Shown here: one piece after another, positions 1 to 8,314 of the stretch
Layout: each line of letters starts with the position of its first letter
Numbering within the stretch: the stretch's first letter is position 1
Source: Pseudomonas iranensis
GTDB taxonomy: Bacteria > Pseudomonadota > Gammaproteobacteria > Pseudomonadales > Pseudomonadaceae
Assembly: GCF_014268585.2 (NCBI RefSeq)
Contig: NZ_CP077092.1
Coordinates: 682,001 to 746,000, forward strand
Length of the DNA stretch: 64,000 bases
Reading direction: 5' to 3'
Translations under genes and position numbers: made by a program
The notes under the pieces: model-generated
Told to the model about the DNA's origin: nothing
Database searches by the model: none
What the model saw: only the letters and a program-made list of their open reading frames with translations

Positions 1-570
1 GGCCTCGGCGACCAGTGCGCCGCTGCCAATGTCCAGTTGCACTGCGCCATGTTTCGGCTGGCTGTTCTGGATGCGCCCGGTCAGGCCCAGCCAGTCGTCC
101 TGGCTCGGCACCAGGGTAAAGCCGTTGAACGGGTCGAACAGCGCCTGCACCCGCTGCTGGATGAACGCGTCGGGGTGCTCGCTGAGTAGCTGCCGATCAT
201 CCGCCGAGAGCATCGCCAAACGCCCTTGCAGCAATTGCTTGCGCAGCGCCGGCAAGTCGGCTTGCAGGTTCCACTGCACGGTTTCGAACAGACCGCTGGC
301 CTGCCATTGTTCGCCCAGTTGCTGGGCCATGGTCAGCGCTTGCTGGCGATCGGCGTGGCCGACCAGCACCAGCATTTCGCGATTGAGCGGTTCTTGCATG
401 CGCTGTTCGGCGCGCACTTCCAGCGCGTCTGGACTGGTGCCGGGTACCAGCTCCATGAGATTGGCCGACAGCGGCGCACCGTCGCGCCACTGCCAGGCAG
501 CCAGCGCGACGACGGCCAGCAGCAGGCTCAGAAACAGCCAGGGCAGCTTGCGTTCACTCGGCAAAGTCAT
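1..570 (-). CDS. MMPL-family exporter of the aryl polyene cluster (N-terminal part, runs off window)
   Basis: The reading frame starts at the ATG at 570 and stays open to base 1, so about 190 N-terminal residues are visible and the rest lies outside the window. It opens with a basic stretch and a hydrophobic helix at about residues 10-25 (LPWLFLSLLLAVVALAAW), followed by a polar region starting SANLMELVPGTSPDALEVRAE. This matches the first membrane segment and periplasmic loop of RND/MMPL exporters found in aryl polyene clusters. The start overlaps the stop of the LolA-like gene by 17 bp, so the two are translationally coupled. It probably moves the finished aryl polyene lipid across the inner membrane. 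The family call rests on the N-terminus plus context. Confidence 0.75.
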   Translation of the reverse strand, partial: MTLPSERKLPWLFLSLLLAVVALAAWQWRDGAPLSANLMELVPGTSPDALEVRAEQRMQEPLNREMLVLVGHADRQQALTMAQQLGEQWQASGLFETVQWNLQADLPALRKQLLQGRLAMLSADDRQLLSEHPDAFIQQRVQALFDPFNGFTLVPSQDDWLGLTGRIQNSQPKHGAVQLDIGSGALVAEA

Positions 571-1156
571 GTTGCTCCGCTTCGCTCAGGGGTTGCTCGG
601 CCGTACTGTCGTGCATGCGCAGCAGGGTGCTGTCGCCCTGGGTTTCCAGCAGCTCGATGGTTTGCACAAGGGCGCCACCATCGATATTGATCTGCTTGAA
701 CACTTGCTTGAGCAGCATCGAACGCGGCGTCAGAGTCAGTTGCCACTGCTGCGCCGTGCCGCTCAGGGCCAGTTCGAAATCCCGCTGCAAACCGCTGCTG
801 TCACCTTGCAGCACGGCGAGGAACAAACGGTTCTGCTCGGCGCCGGCGCTCTTGTTCGGCAGCAGTTGCCAGCCGTTGGTGTCACGGCGGGCGATGCCAT
901 TGGCGGTGATGCGGTAATCCTGTTGCAGCGGAGTTTTCAACAGCCACAGCAGGCCATGATTTTTCGCGAGGACGAAGCTGCCCTTGCTGATCAGCGGCTG
1001 CGGCAGGGCGCGCAGGTGTTTTTCCTGGATGAACTGGCCGTGGATAACATCCGGTTTCGCCAGTTGTTCACTGAGTTGTTGCAGGTCGAAGGCATTGGCC
1101 CATGACGACACGGCCAGCAGCGTCAACGCGCCGAGGCTTCTGAAAAACACATTCAT
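554..1156 (-). CDS. LolA-like outer-membrane lipoprotein carrier family protein (APE cluster)
   Basis: A 200-residue protein with a clear signal peptide, MNVFFRSLGALTLLAVSSWANA, followed by FDLQQLSEQLAKPDVIHGQF. The order DLxxLxxxLxxPxxIxGxFxQxKxL is typical of the LolA-like proteins of aryl polyene clusters. The start at 1156 is chosen over a longer upstream frame because it begins the signal peptide and forms an ATGA overlap with the thioesterase stop. The likely role is to carry the aryl polyene lipid, or a cluster lipoprotein, through the periplasm between the MMPL exporter and the outer membrane. Cluster membership is secure from context; the cargo is inferred. Confidence 0.85.
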   Translation of the reverse strand: MNVFFRSLGALTLLAVSSWANAFDLQQLSEQLAKPDVIHGQFIQEKHLRALPQPLISKGSFVLAKNHGLLWLLKTPLQQDYRITANGIARRDTNGWQLLPNKSAGAEQNRLFLAVLQGDSSGLQRDFELALSGTAQQWQLTLTPRSMLLKQVFKQINIDGGALVQTIELLETQGDSTLLRMHDSTAEQPLSEAEQHDFAE

Positions 1157-1578
1157 CGCAGCATCCTTTCCACGGCATCGGTGAAGACTTTGGGTGAAGC
1201 CAGTTGCATCTCGCGGCTGCTGACTTCGACGGCGACCTGCACGGAGCTTGCGCGGGTCAGGCGTTCGCCGGTCTGCAGGTCGGTGATCAGGTAATTGATC
1301 TTCAGACGGTTTTCCCACTCGACCAGACTGGCGCGCACGTTCAGCCGCTGGCCGAACACCGCGCCGCGCACGTAGCGAAGTTGCAGGTCGATGATCGGCC
1401 AGGCGTAACCCGACTCGACCATGTGCGTGTAGTTGTGGCCGATCTTGTCCAGCAGCGCACAGCGTGCCACTTCGAGATATTTGACGTAATGGCCGTGCCA
1501 GACCACGTGCATGGTGTCGACGTCGAAAAACGGCACCAGAATCTCGGTATCGGCGTGAAGCACTCCGGCACTACGCAT
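1153..1578 (-). CDS. Hotdog-fold acyl-CoA/ACP thioesterase (4-hydroxybenzoyl-CoA thioesterase-like, APE cluster)
   Basis: A 141-residue protein. The motif FFDVDTMHVVWHGHYVKYLE at about residues 16-35 is the active-site segment of 4-hydroxybenzoyl-CoA/YbgC thioesterases, in which the aspartate (DxD) and the following helix bind the thioester. The start at 1578 (MRSAGVLHADTE) fits family length; the longer open frame upstream is the shadow of the ammonia-lyase gene. It overlaps the ammonia-lyase stop by 8 bp and shares ATGA with the LolA-like gene. In aryl polyene synthesis it may release the polyenoyl chain or edit stalled carriers. Its exact substrate cannot be read from the sequence. Confidence 0.88.
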   Translation of the reverse strand: MRSAGVLHADTEILVPFFDVDTMHVVWHGHYVKYLEVARCALLDKIGHNYTHMVESGYAWPIIDLQLRYVRGAVFGQRLNVRASLVEWENRLKINYLITDLQTGERLTRASSVQVAVEVSSREMQLASPKVFTDAVERMLR

Positions 1579-3115
1579 GCAGCCTCCAGTGTTGCGCGGC
1601 GATGCGTTGCAGGCACAGGCGCAGTTCGCCTTCCAGCGCGCGGTCTTCGATGACCGGCGGGAAGTCCTTGCCCAGCTCTTCGTGCATCGCTGCCAGTGCC
1701 GGCGGCAGCGGGCGCGCATCGGCGGCTTGAGCGCGCAGCCACACGCCCTGATTGGCGGCGAGCAGCGTGGCGGCGGCGACCTGTTCGGTCAGCTCCAGCA
1801 CGCGAATCGCATCACGGGCGGCGATGGTGCCCATGCTCACCTTGTCCTGGTTGTGGCATTCGGTGGAGCGCGAGAACACGCTGGCCGGCATGGTGTTTTT
1901 CAGCGCTTCGGCGGTCCAGGCGCTGGTGCCGATCTGCACGGCTTTGAAGCCGTGGTTGATCATCGCCCGATCGGCGGGGGCGCCGGAGAGGTTGCTCGGC
2001 AAGCCGTGGTTGTAGCGCTCGTCGACCAGCAACGCCAATTGCCGATCGAGCAGATCGGCGACGTTGGCCACGAGGTTTTTCAGGCTGTCCATGGCGAACG
2101 CAATGTGGCCACCGTAGAAGTGCCCACCATGCAGAACACGCTCGGCTTCGGCGTCGATGATCGGGTTGTCGTTGGCGCTGTTCAGCTCGGTTTCGATGAA
2201 GCCGCGCAGCCAGTTCAGGCTGTCGGCCAGCACGCCGAGCACATGCGGCGCGCAACGCAGCGAATAACGATCCTGCAGACGATGCAGTGGTGCGGTCGGC
2301 GCGTCGATTGCCAGATCCTTGCGCAGCCACGCGGCGACCTGCATCTGTCCCGGATGCGGCTTGGCGGCGAACAGGCGTTCGTCGAAGTGCTCCGGATTGC
2401 CTTGCAGCGCAAAGACGTTGAGCGCGGTGATGCGTGTGGCGAGTTGCAGCAAATAATCGGCGCGGGCGAAAGCGAGGCAGGCGAGGCCGGTCATCACCGC
2501 CGTGCCGTTCATCAGCGCCAGCGCCTCTTTCGGGCGCAGCACCAGCGGCGTCCAGCCGAGCTCGCGATGCACGTCGGCAGCCTGACGACGTTCGCTACGG
2601 AACATCACTTCGCGCTCGCCGGACAGGGTTGCGGCGACATAGGACAGCGGCGTCAGATCGCCGCTGGCACCCACCGAACCCTCTTCGGGAATCAACGGCA
2701 GGATGTCGTATTCGAGAAACGCATGCAGACGCTCGAGCAGTTCGACGCGCACCCCGGAAACGCCGTGACACAACGACTGCAAACGCGCCGCCAGCACCGC
2801 GCGGGTTGCCTGCGCGTCGAGCAGTTTGCCTAGGCCGCAGCCGTGAAAAGTGTAGAGATGACGCGGCAGCGCCTCGACGTGATGCAGCGGCACCGCGACC
2901 ACGCAGGAATCGCCGTAACCGGTGGTGACGCCGTAGATCACACCTTCCTTGTCCAGCAGCGAATCGAGAAACCGCGCGCCCTTGGCGATGCGCTCGCGAT
3001 AGTCGGCGTCAGCCTGCAATTGCACGGACGCCTGACGGTTGGCCAGGGCCAGCACGTCTTCGATGCGCAAAGGGCGTTCGCCGAAGGTTACCGGCTCATG
3101 GGTTGGCGTCGTCAT
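1571..3115 (-). CDS. Histidine/tyrosine ammonia-lyase family enzyme (MIO enzyme) of the APE cluster
   Basis: A 514-residue aromatic amino acid lyase. The Ala-Ser-Gly triad that cyclises to the MIO electrophile is at residues 150-152, within GSVGASGDLTPLSY. The catalytic tyrosine is in YGVTTGYG at residues 61-68, and NSANDNP sits further on as in the family. The selectivity loop reads LYTFHGCGLG, giving Phe90-His91 where histidine lyases have Ser-His and classical tyrosine lyases have His-Leu. No hut genes are near, and the gene overlaps its aryl polyene neighbours on both sides (20 bp and 8 bp). The likely job is to deaminate an aromatic amino acid to the arylacrylate starter of the pigment. 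A role in histidine catabolism is unlikely. Confidence 0.88.
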   Translation of the reverse strand: MTTPTHEPVTFGERPLRIEDVLALANRQASVQLQADADYRERIAKGARFLDSLLDKEGVIYGVTTGYGDSCVVAVPLHHVEALPRHLYTFHGCGLGKLLDAQATRAVLAARLQSLCHGVSGVRVELLERLHAFLEYDILPLIPEEGSVGASGDLTPLSYVAATLSGEREVMFRSERRQAADVHRELGWTPLVLRPKEALALMNGTAVMTGLACLAFARADYLLQLATRITALNVFALQGNPEHFDERLFAAKPHPGQMQVAAWLRKDLAIDAPTAPLHRLQDRYSLRCAPHVLGVLADSLNWLRGFIETELNSANDNPIIDAEAERVLHGGHFYGGHIAFAMDSLKNLVANVADLLDRQLALLVDERYNHGLPSNLSGAPADRAMINHGFKAVQIGTSAWTAEALKNTMPASVFSRSTECHNQDKVSMGTIAARDAIRVLELTEQVAAATLLAANQGVWLRAQAADARPLPPALAAMHEELGKDFPPVIEDRALEGELRLCLQRIAAQHWRLHA

Positions 3116-4043
3116 CGGTCTTCCAGAAAGGGTAAAAGTTGAACCATTGCTGCGGGGCTTCGAGGCAATAGTGACTCAGGCGCTGCGCGTAGCGGGTGGC
3201 CCACTGATGAATGACCTGCTCGCGCTCGCGGCGTGTCCACACCACCGCGTCGGCGAACGGTTCGAGATTCAGGCGATAGTGGCCGTCGGGTTGCTTGAGG
3301 CACATCAGCAGATTGACCGGACACTTGAGCAGGCCGGCCAGCAACCACGGGCCTTGCGGAAATGGCGCCGGATGGCCGAGAAAATCCACCGTCACGCTGC
3401 GCCCACCGTGCAGTGGCACGCGGTCACCGGCAATCGCCAGCCACTCGCCGCGTTCCAGCCGTTCATGCAGTTGCAGCATGATCACCGGGTCGAGTTCGCT
3501 GACCTGAAGCAGGCGCAGATTGGTCGCCCCGGCCTCGCCAAGCAAGCGGTTGAATTGCTCGGCGTGCTTGGTGTGCACCAGCACGTTCATGGTGACCTTT
3601 TCGCCGATCTCCGCCAGCGCGCGGCAGACTTCGAGATTGCCCAGATGCGCGCCGACCAGCAGTTGCCCGCGACTGCCGCGCAACTGCTTGCGCAGCAGCG
3701 CTGGGTCGATGATTTCGATCTGCTCGATGCTCAGCTTGCCGTTCCACACATCGAGCTTGTCAAGCAGCGAATCGGCAAAGGTCATGAACTGGCTGAACAC
3801 CCGCCAGTGACTCGGGCGCAGATCGTCGCGCCGGCTCCACTCGGCCAGCCGCTGCTGGTACTGCCAGGCACTGCGCCGGGCGACGCGGCCGAAGAGGAAA
3901 AAGTACAGCACGATGCCATAAAGCAACGGACTGAGCAGGCGGCGGCCGAGGACTTTGGCGGCGAACGCGGTGAATTTCATCAGCAGGAAACTGCCGCGCT
4001 CTTCGCGGTCGGCCCAGTGCTTCTTGTCGACTTCTTCGCTCAT
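3096..4043 (-). CDS. LpxL/HtrB-like lipid acyltransferase (APE cluster)
   Basis: A 315-residue inner-membrane acyltransferase of the lauroyl/myristoyl lipid A acyltransferase superfamily. It has a hydrophobic N-terminal anchor (LLSPLLYGIVLYFFLFG), a VGAHLGNLEV segment matching the HxxxxD/E-type catalytic motif, and an AIAGDRVPLHGGRSV loop. The start at 4043 (MSEEVDKKHW) is preferred because it forms the ATGA overlap with the glycosyltransferase stop; a start further upstream would lie inside that gene. It overlaps the ammonia-lyase start by 20 bp. It probably attaches the aryl polyene acyl group, or a second fatty chain, to the glycolipid anchor. Confidence 0.87.
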   Translation of the reverse strand: MSEEVDKKHWADREERGSFLLMKFTAFAAKVLGRRLLSPLLYGIVLYFFLFGRVARRSAWQYQQRLAEWSRRDDLRPSHWRVFSQFMTFADSLLDKLDVWNGKLSIEQIEIIDPALLRKQLRGSRGQLLVGAHLGNLEVCRALAEIGEKVTMNVLVHTKHAEQFNRLLGEAGATNLRLLQVSELDPVIMLQLHERLERGEWLAIAGDRVPLHGGRSVTVDFLGHPAPFPQGPWLLAGLLKCPVNLLMCLKQPDGHYRLNLEPFADAVVWTRREREQVIHQWATRYAQRLSHYCLEAPQQWFNFYPFWKTDDDANP

Positions 4044-4774
4044 GGTTTCCACCGCCGCCAGAGAATCAGCGGCCAACGCAGCAACATGCCGAAGAACAGC
4101 CGCGTGTGCATGCTGGAAATCAGCGCGTTGTCGTGGAACAGGCGAAAGTGCGATACACCGTCCAGCGGGTAATGCACGCTGGTCTGCAGCCAGCGCATCG
4201 GCTGATTGCGCCAGGCCAGACGCACGAGGATGTCCGAGTCGAAATCCATGCGTTTGCCGACTTTCGCCGAGTCAATCACCGCCAGAGTCGGCGCCAACGG
4301 ATAAACACGGAAGCCGCACATCGAATCGCGAATCTGCAACGACAGGGTGTTGATCCACACCATCACGTGGGTCAGGTAGCGCGCGTACAAGCGCCCTTTC
4401 GGCACGCTCTCGTCGAACAGCGGATAGCCGCAGATCATCGCCTCGGGATGGGCGCGGGATTCGCCGACGAAGCGCGCGACGTCGTGCAAATCGTGCTGAC
4501 CGTCGGCATCGACCTGCAAGGCATGGCTGTAGCCCAGACGCGAGGCTTCGCGCAGACCGGTCATCACCGCGCCGCCCTTGCCCTGATTGGCCGTCAGGCG
4601 CACCAGAAAAACCCTGTCGCGCTCGGCCAGTGCGTCGAGCACCCGCGCGCAGGACGGCTCGCTGGCGTCGTCCACCAGAATGCACGGCAGACCTTGTGCA
4701 AGCAGGGCATCGACCACGGTGGTGATCGCGGTTTCGTGGTTGTACACCGGGATTACGGCGCAGGGGTTATGCAT
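4040..4774 (-). CDS. GT2-family glycosyltransferase (APE cluster)
   Basis: A 244-residue glycosyltransferase of the dolichol-phosphate mannose synthase-like GT2 type. The nucleotide-sugar fold is visible as CAVIPVYNHETAI at the N-terminus, ILVDDASEP (first Asp pair) and LQVDADGQHD, the DxD-like metal-binding motif. It has no long C-terminal membrane domain. The start at 4774 (MHNPCAVIPVYN) is right for the fold; upstream residues in the same frame belong to the ligase gene. The gene overlaps the ligase stop by 8 bp and shares ATGA with the acyltransferase. It likely adds the sugar of the aryl polyene glycolipid head. Donor and acceptor are unknown. Confidence 0.88.
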   Translation of the reverse strand: MHNPCAVIPVYNHETAITTVVDALLAQGLPCILVDDASEPSCARVLDALAERDRVFLVRLTANQGKGGAVMTGLREASRLGYSHALQVDADGQHDLHDVARFVGESRAHPEAMICGYPLFDESVPKGRLYARYLTHVMVWINTLSLQIRDSMCGFRVYPLAPTLAVIDSAKVGKRMDFDSDILVRLAWRNQPMRWLQTSVHYPLDGVSHFRLFHDNALISSMHTRLFFGMLLRWPLILWRRWKP

Positions 4775-6446
4775 GGGCAGGCCCCAGGAGAATGCGTCCG
4801 CTGGAACATGTCGCCGTGTCATTGCGATAAGCGAAATACAACTTGCCGCGCTCGGCATCGAAACGCAGATGCAGCTGGATTTCATCACCCGGACGCACCA
4901 GTTGCTGGAATTTCAGCACTTCCATTCCGGCAAACGCGCCGTCCAGATTCAGCAACTGCCGACCCAGATTCAGCGCCCATTCCACCTGCACCACCCCGGG
5001 CAACACCGGCGCCTTGGGAAAGTGTCCGCTGAAGTAGGCCAGATCCGGCGGCACGCTGAGTTGCAGGCTCCATTCGCCGTCGCTTGCGCTTTGCTCCAGC
5101 ACTTCGGGGGCTTTGGGTCGCGCGGCCAGCAGCAGCGCTTCGACGTCGGCTTGCGCCAGTTTGCCTTGGCTGTTCAATGGCAGTTGCCGCAGCAGGCGCC
5201 AGCGTCGGGGCAGGGCGAGGGCTTCGCAATGTTGGCTCAGATGTTTGCGCAGGGTTTCGGTCAGACCACGGCGGCCGTGCTCGCGCAGGGCGAACAGGCC
5301 CGATTCGCTGAGCACCAGCAGCGCACCGAGCGAGGCGCGGTTTTCCTGCACGACACCGAGGCGCGCTTCGGCGACCCAGTCGTGATCGACCAGAGCCTGC
5401 TCGAGCATGGGCAACGAGATGCGTTTTTCTTCCAGTTTGACGATGCGGTCCAGTCGCCCCAGCAGCTCGAAGCGACCATCGGCGACGATGCGCGCGGCGT
5501 CGGCGCTGTGTTCGACATGGCCGGCAGGCAGGTAAGGCGAGGCGATCAGCAGGGCGCCGTCGCTGTCCTGGCTCAGTTCGACGCCAGCGAACGCTTGCCA
5601 CAACGACTCGCCTTGTCGCCAGGCAATGCCGCCGGTTTCCGAGCTGCCGAGGATTTCCGTCGGCCATTGCTGCAAGCGCTGGTGCAGGCTTTGCGCCGCT
5701 TCCGGTGGCAACGCGCCCCCGGAGGAAAACACCCGGCGCACCGCGCTCAGGGCCGGCCAGTCGAGGTTGTCGCCCATGCGCTTGAGCAGCGCCGGGCTGG
5801 CGACCCAGGCGAAGGCCGGGTATTCGCGGCTGGCGCGTTGCAGGTCTTCGGAAAAGGCCAGTTGCCGGCGCACGAACGGACGCCCGGCGCACAATGGCCA
5901 CAACACGCGAAACAGCAGGCCATAGATGTGTTGCGTGGCGACGCTGCCGATGATGCAGGCTTGACCGAGGTCTGCGCCCCACAACTGCTCCAGCGCTTCG
6001 ACCTCGTTGGCCAACTGGCGCAAGGTCTTGTCGATGCGCTTGGGTTCGCCGCTGGAACCGGAAGTGCACAGGCTCAGGCGGCATTGATCGAGATCCAGTT
6101 CTGCACCGGCCAGGCCGGGCTGAGTGAAGTCGTGCAACTGGACGTCGCCGGGTTGGTCGGTCAGCCATAGATCGACTTCCTGCGACCAGCGCTGACGCGT
6201 CTGCGCTTGCAGATCCGCCGGCAGCAACACGCTGACGCCGGCACGCCAGGCACCGAGCAGGGCGATGGCGAGGTCGGCGGCATCTTCCAGATGCACGGCC
6301 AGCCTGTTCACGCCTCGGCTTTGCAGACCCGCGGCGACGCTCAAGGCCTGCGCTCGCAGTTGCGTGTGATCGAGTGCCGGCGCCTGGCAGATCGCCCGTG
6401 CCGGCAGTGCCTTGAGCAACAGCTGCTCAAGTTTTATCCAATTCAT
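4767..6446 (-). CDS. Fused aryl/acyl-ACP ligase and ApeI-like 3-hydroxyacyl-ACP dehydratase (APE cluster)
   Basis: A 559-residue two-domain protein. Residues 1 to about 440 are an adenylate-forming ligase with phosphate-binding motif SLCTSGSSGEPKRIDK at about 125-140. The last roughly 100 residues are a FabA/FabZ-like hotdog dehydratase with the signature HFPKAPVLPGVVQVEWA, whose catalytic His is at about 475. The ligase would activate the arylacrylate starter for loading onto an ACP, and the dehydratase would remove water in each polyene extension cycle. The start at 6446 (MNWIKLEQLLL) forms ATGA with the upstream membrane-protein stop. A GT2 gene follows with an 8 bp overlap. Confidence 0.9.
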   Translation of the reverse strand: MNWIKLEQLLLKALPARAICQAPALDHTQLRAQALSVAAGLQSRGVNRLAVHLEDAADLAIALLGAWRAGVSVLLPADLQAQTRQRWSQEVDLWLTDQPGDVQLHDFTQPGLAGAELDLDQCRLSLCTSGSSGEPKRIDKTLRQLANEVEALEQLWGADLGQACIIGSVATQHIYGLLFRVLWPLCAGRPFVRRQLAFSEDLQRASREYPAFAWVASPALLKRMGDNLDWPALSAVRRVFSSGGALPPEAAQSLHQRLQQWPTEILGSSETGGIAWRQGESLWQAFAGVELSQDSDGALLIASPYLPAGHVEHSADAARIVADGRFELLGRLDRIVKLEEKRISLPMLEQALVDHDWVAEARLGVVQENRASLGALLVLSESGLFALREHGRRGLTETLRKHLSQHCEALALPRRWRLLRQLPLNSQGKLAQADVEALLLAARPKAPEVLEQSASDGEWSLQLSVPPDLAYFSGHFPKAPVLPGVVQVEWALNLGRQLLNLDGAFAGMEVLKFQQLVRPGDEIQLHLRFDAERGKLYFAYRNDTATCSSGRILLGPAHA

Positions 6447-6988
6447 GTACGGCCTCTTACCCGTTGTCGTATCAGCCATTCAATGGCAAACATCAGGCCG
6501 ATCAATCCATAGGAGATCAGGCCGGTGTACAACATCCACCAATCCAGCGGCGCCCACAGGGTGAGGAGGGCAGCGCACAAACCGTTGCAGAAGAAAAACA
6601 CGCTCCAGGCCAGCGTCACCTTGCGCGTATAGCGAATGGCAACCTGCGGCAGTTCCGGCTCGCGCAAGCGCGCCAGACGCTCGACCATTGGCGGGCCGTA
6701 TTTCAGGCTGGCGCCGAACAGCACCAGCATGAATGCGCTGATCAGCACCGGGTACCAGCGCAGCAGCTGCGGGCTGTCGAACACCGCCAGCAGCAGGCAG
6801 AACCCGATCGCAACGCATGCCATCCACAGGCTGCCGGGCTTGCGTTCGCCAGTCAGGGCGCGCGCCAGCCAAAGGCCTCCCAGCAGCAGCGCAAATTGCC
6901 ACGGGGCGAAATGCTCCATGCCGAAATACACCGCAAAGGGGTACAGCAGACCGGCCAGCAGCAGGCCCAGGCCGATCAGTCGGCTCAT
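6443..6988 (-). CDS. COG4648-type inner-membrane protein of the APE cluster
   Basis: A 181-residue integral membrane protein with about five hydrophobic helices, including LIGLGLLLAGLLYPFAVYFG near the N-terminus and WSVFFFCNGLCAALLTLW in the second half. It resembles the COG4648 membrane proteins that sit between the acyl carrier proteins and the ligase in aryl polyene clusters. No catalytic motif is evident. It shares ATGA overlaps with the preceding ACP stop and the following ligase start, so it is translated in series with them. Its molecular function is not known; a scaffold or transport role is only a guess. Confidence 0.8.
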   Translation of the reverse strand: MSRLIGLGLLLAGLLYPFAVYFGMEHFAPWQFALLLGGLWLARALTGERKPGSLWMACVAIGFCLLLAVFDSPQLLRWYPVLISAFMLVLFGASLKYGPPMVERLARLREPELPQVAIRYTRKVTLAWSVFFFCNGLCAALLTLWAPLDWWMLYTGLISYGLIGLMFAIEWLIRQRVRGRT

Positions 6989-7239
6989 GCGGCCGGTTGA
7001 ACCAGACGGAACACCGCCTCGACCACGTCACCGACGGTGCGCACCGATTTGAACTCTTCGGCGGCGATTTTCTTGCCGGTCTGGCGTTTGATGTGATCGA
7101 TCAGGTCGACCGCATCAATGCTGTCGATTTCCAGATCCTGATACAGATTGGCGTCCATGCTTACACGAGCCGGATCCAGTTCGAACAGCTCGACCAGGGC
7201 ATCGCGCAGGGTGTTGAAGATATCGTCACGAGTTTGCAT
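6985..7239 (-). CDS. Acyl carrier protein (second ACP of the APE cluster)
   Basis: An 84-residue acyl carrier protein. The phosphopantetheine serine is Ser40 in DLEIDSIDAVDLID, the standard Asp-Ser-Ile context at the start of helix II. Acidic residues surround it as expected for contact with partner enzymes. It lies 9 bp downstream of the first ACP gene and overlaps the membrane-protein gene by 4 bp (ATGA). Having two different ACPs, one carrying DSI and one DSV, is usual in aryl polyene clusters; one may serve starter loading and the other chain extension, which the sequence does not decide. Confidence 0.92.
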   Translation of the reverse strand: MQTRDDIFNTLRDALVELFELDPARVSMDANLYQDLEIDSIDAVDLIDHIKRQTGKKIAAEEFKSVRTVGDVVEAVFRLVQPAA

Positions 7240-7248
7240 GGTCCGTTC

Positions 7249-7524
7249 TCAAGCTGCCTGTTTTGCCGTGACGAATGCCGCAAGGCTGGCCACGTTGGTG
7301 AAATGGTTGCGGGTGTCTTTGGCATCGGCGTCGATCTTGATGCCGTATTTTTTCTGGATCGCCAGACCCAGTTCCAGCGCGTCCACAGAGTCCAGGCCGA
7401 GGCCTTCGCCGAACAATGTCTGCTCGTCGCCGATGTCCTCGGGGCTGATGTCTTCGAGGCCCAAGGCGTCGATGATCAGCAGTTTGATGTCACGCACCAG
7501 GCTAGCGGTGTTCAGTTCGCTCAT
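7249..7524 (-). CDS. Acyl carrier protein (first ACP of the APE cluster)
   Basis: A 91-residue acyl carrier protein. The phosphopantetheine attachment site is Ser46 in GLGLDSVDALELG. The start at 7524 (MSELNTASLVRD) is chosen over the longer frame from 7554 because an AAGGAG Shine-Dalgarno site lies about 9 bases upstream and the family starts there. The gene overlaps the stop of the preceding acyltransferase by 23 bp. Together with the downstream ACP it forms the carrier pair for polyene assembly. Confidence 0.92.
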   Translation of the reverse strand: MSELNTASLVRDIKLLIIDALGLEDISPEDIGDEQTLFGEGLGLDSVDALELGLAIQKKYGIKIDADAKDTRNHFTNVASLAAFVTAKQAA

Positions 7525-8314
7525 CTGCGGCGAGCTCCTTAATGAAATAGTCATGCAAATAATCGTTGAGCTTGCGCGAGGCCTGCGGTGCGGGGCCTTG
7601 CGCGGCGAAGGTCTGTGGGTCTATATCGGCCCCCACGCGAAAACTGAAGTGCACGCGGCGATGGGGGATGCGATACCACGGCTCGGCTTTGGTCAGGGTG
7701 GTCGGGCTGACCTTGATGATCACCGGGGTAACGATTTTCGCACCGCGCAGGGCAATTGCCGCCGCGCCCCGATGAAAGGCCGGCGCCTGCCCCGGCTGGG
7801 TGCGGGTGCCTTCGGGGAAGATGATCAGGGTCTGGCCGTCCTGCAACGACTGCGCGGCGGCGTCGAGCATGTCCATGCTGCCGTCGTTGCTGATGTACTC
7901 GGTGCGGCGCAGCGGGCCACGGGTGAACGGGTTTTCCCAGAGGGTTTTCTTCACTACGCAATTGGCGTGGCGCACCAGACCGATGAGAAACACCACATCG
8001 ATCAGCGACGGGTGGTTGGCGATGATCATCTGCCCCGGCTTACCGAGGCGCTCGGCACCCTCGATGTCGTAAGTGAGCACGCCGGTGCGAGCCATGAATC
8101 GCACGAAAAACCAGAACAAGCGACTGACCGTACGCCGCGCGCGCAGGCGATGAACCAGCGCGTCACCGGGCAGGCAGGCGAGCAGCGGAAATACCAACAG
8201 GCGCAGACACAGCCCGCCTAGCCCGAACAAGGCGAAGCTCGCAGCAGTGGCCAGCAGGCGCCAGTAGTAGGCGTCGCGGTGTTTGGCGGTCACGGGTTGC
8301 GATGCCAGGTCCAT
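7502..8314 (-). CDS. 1-acyl-sn-glycerol-3-phosphate acyltransferase-like protein (PlsC family, APE cluster)
   Basis: About 270 residues. It carries both PlsC signatures: NHPSLID (HxxxxD catalytic dyad) near residue 110 and FPEGTR near residue 175. The N-terminal part is hydrophobic (ATAASFALFGLGGLCLRLLVF), consistent with membrane anchoring. The start is ATG 8314; a GTG at 8329 is an in-frame alternative, and both overlap the upstream ketosynthase-like gene. Most aryl polyene clusters have two acyltransferases of different folds, this one and the LpxL-like enzyme. It probably acylates the glycerol or sugar anchor of the pigment lipid. Confidence 0.88.
   Translation of the reverse strand: MDLASQPVTAKHRDAYYWRLLATAASFALFGLGGLCLRLLVFPLLACLPGDALVHRLRARRTVSRLFWFFVRFMARTGVLTYDIEGAERLGKPGQMIIANHPSLIDVVFLIGLVRHANCVVKKTLWENPFTRGPLRRTEYISNDGSMDMLDAAAQSLQDGQTLIIFPEGTRTQPGQAPAFHRGAAAIALRGAKIVTPVIIKVSPTTLTKAEPWYRIPHRRVHFSFRVGADIDPQTFAAQGPAPQASRKLNDYLHDYFIKELAADERTEHR

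Noticed and set aside
1571..3115. Histidine ammonia-lyase of the hut pathway
   Set aside because: No hutU, hutI or hutG nearby; embedded in APE genes with overlaps; selectivity loop differs.
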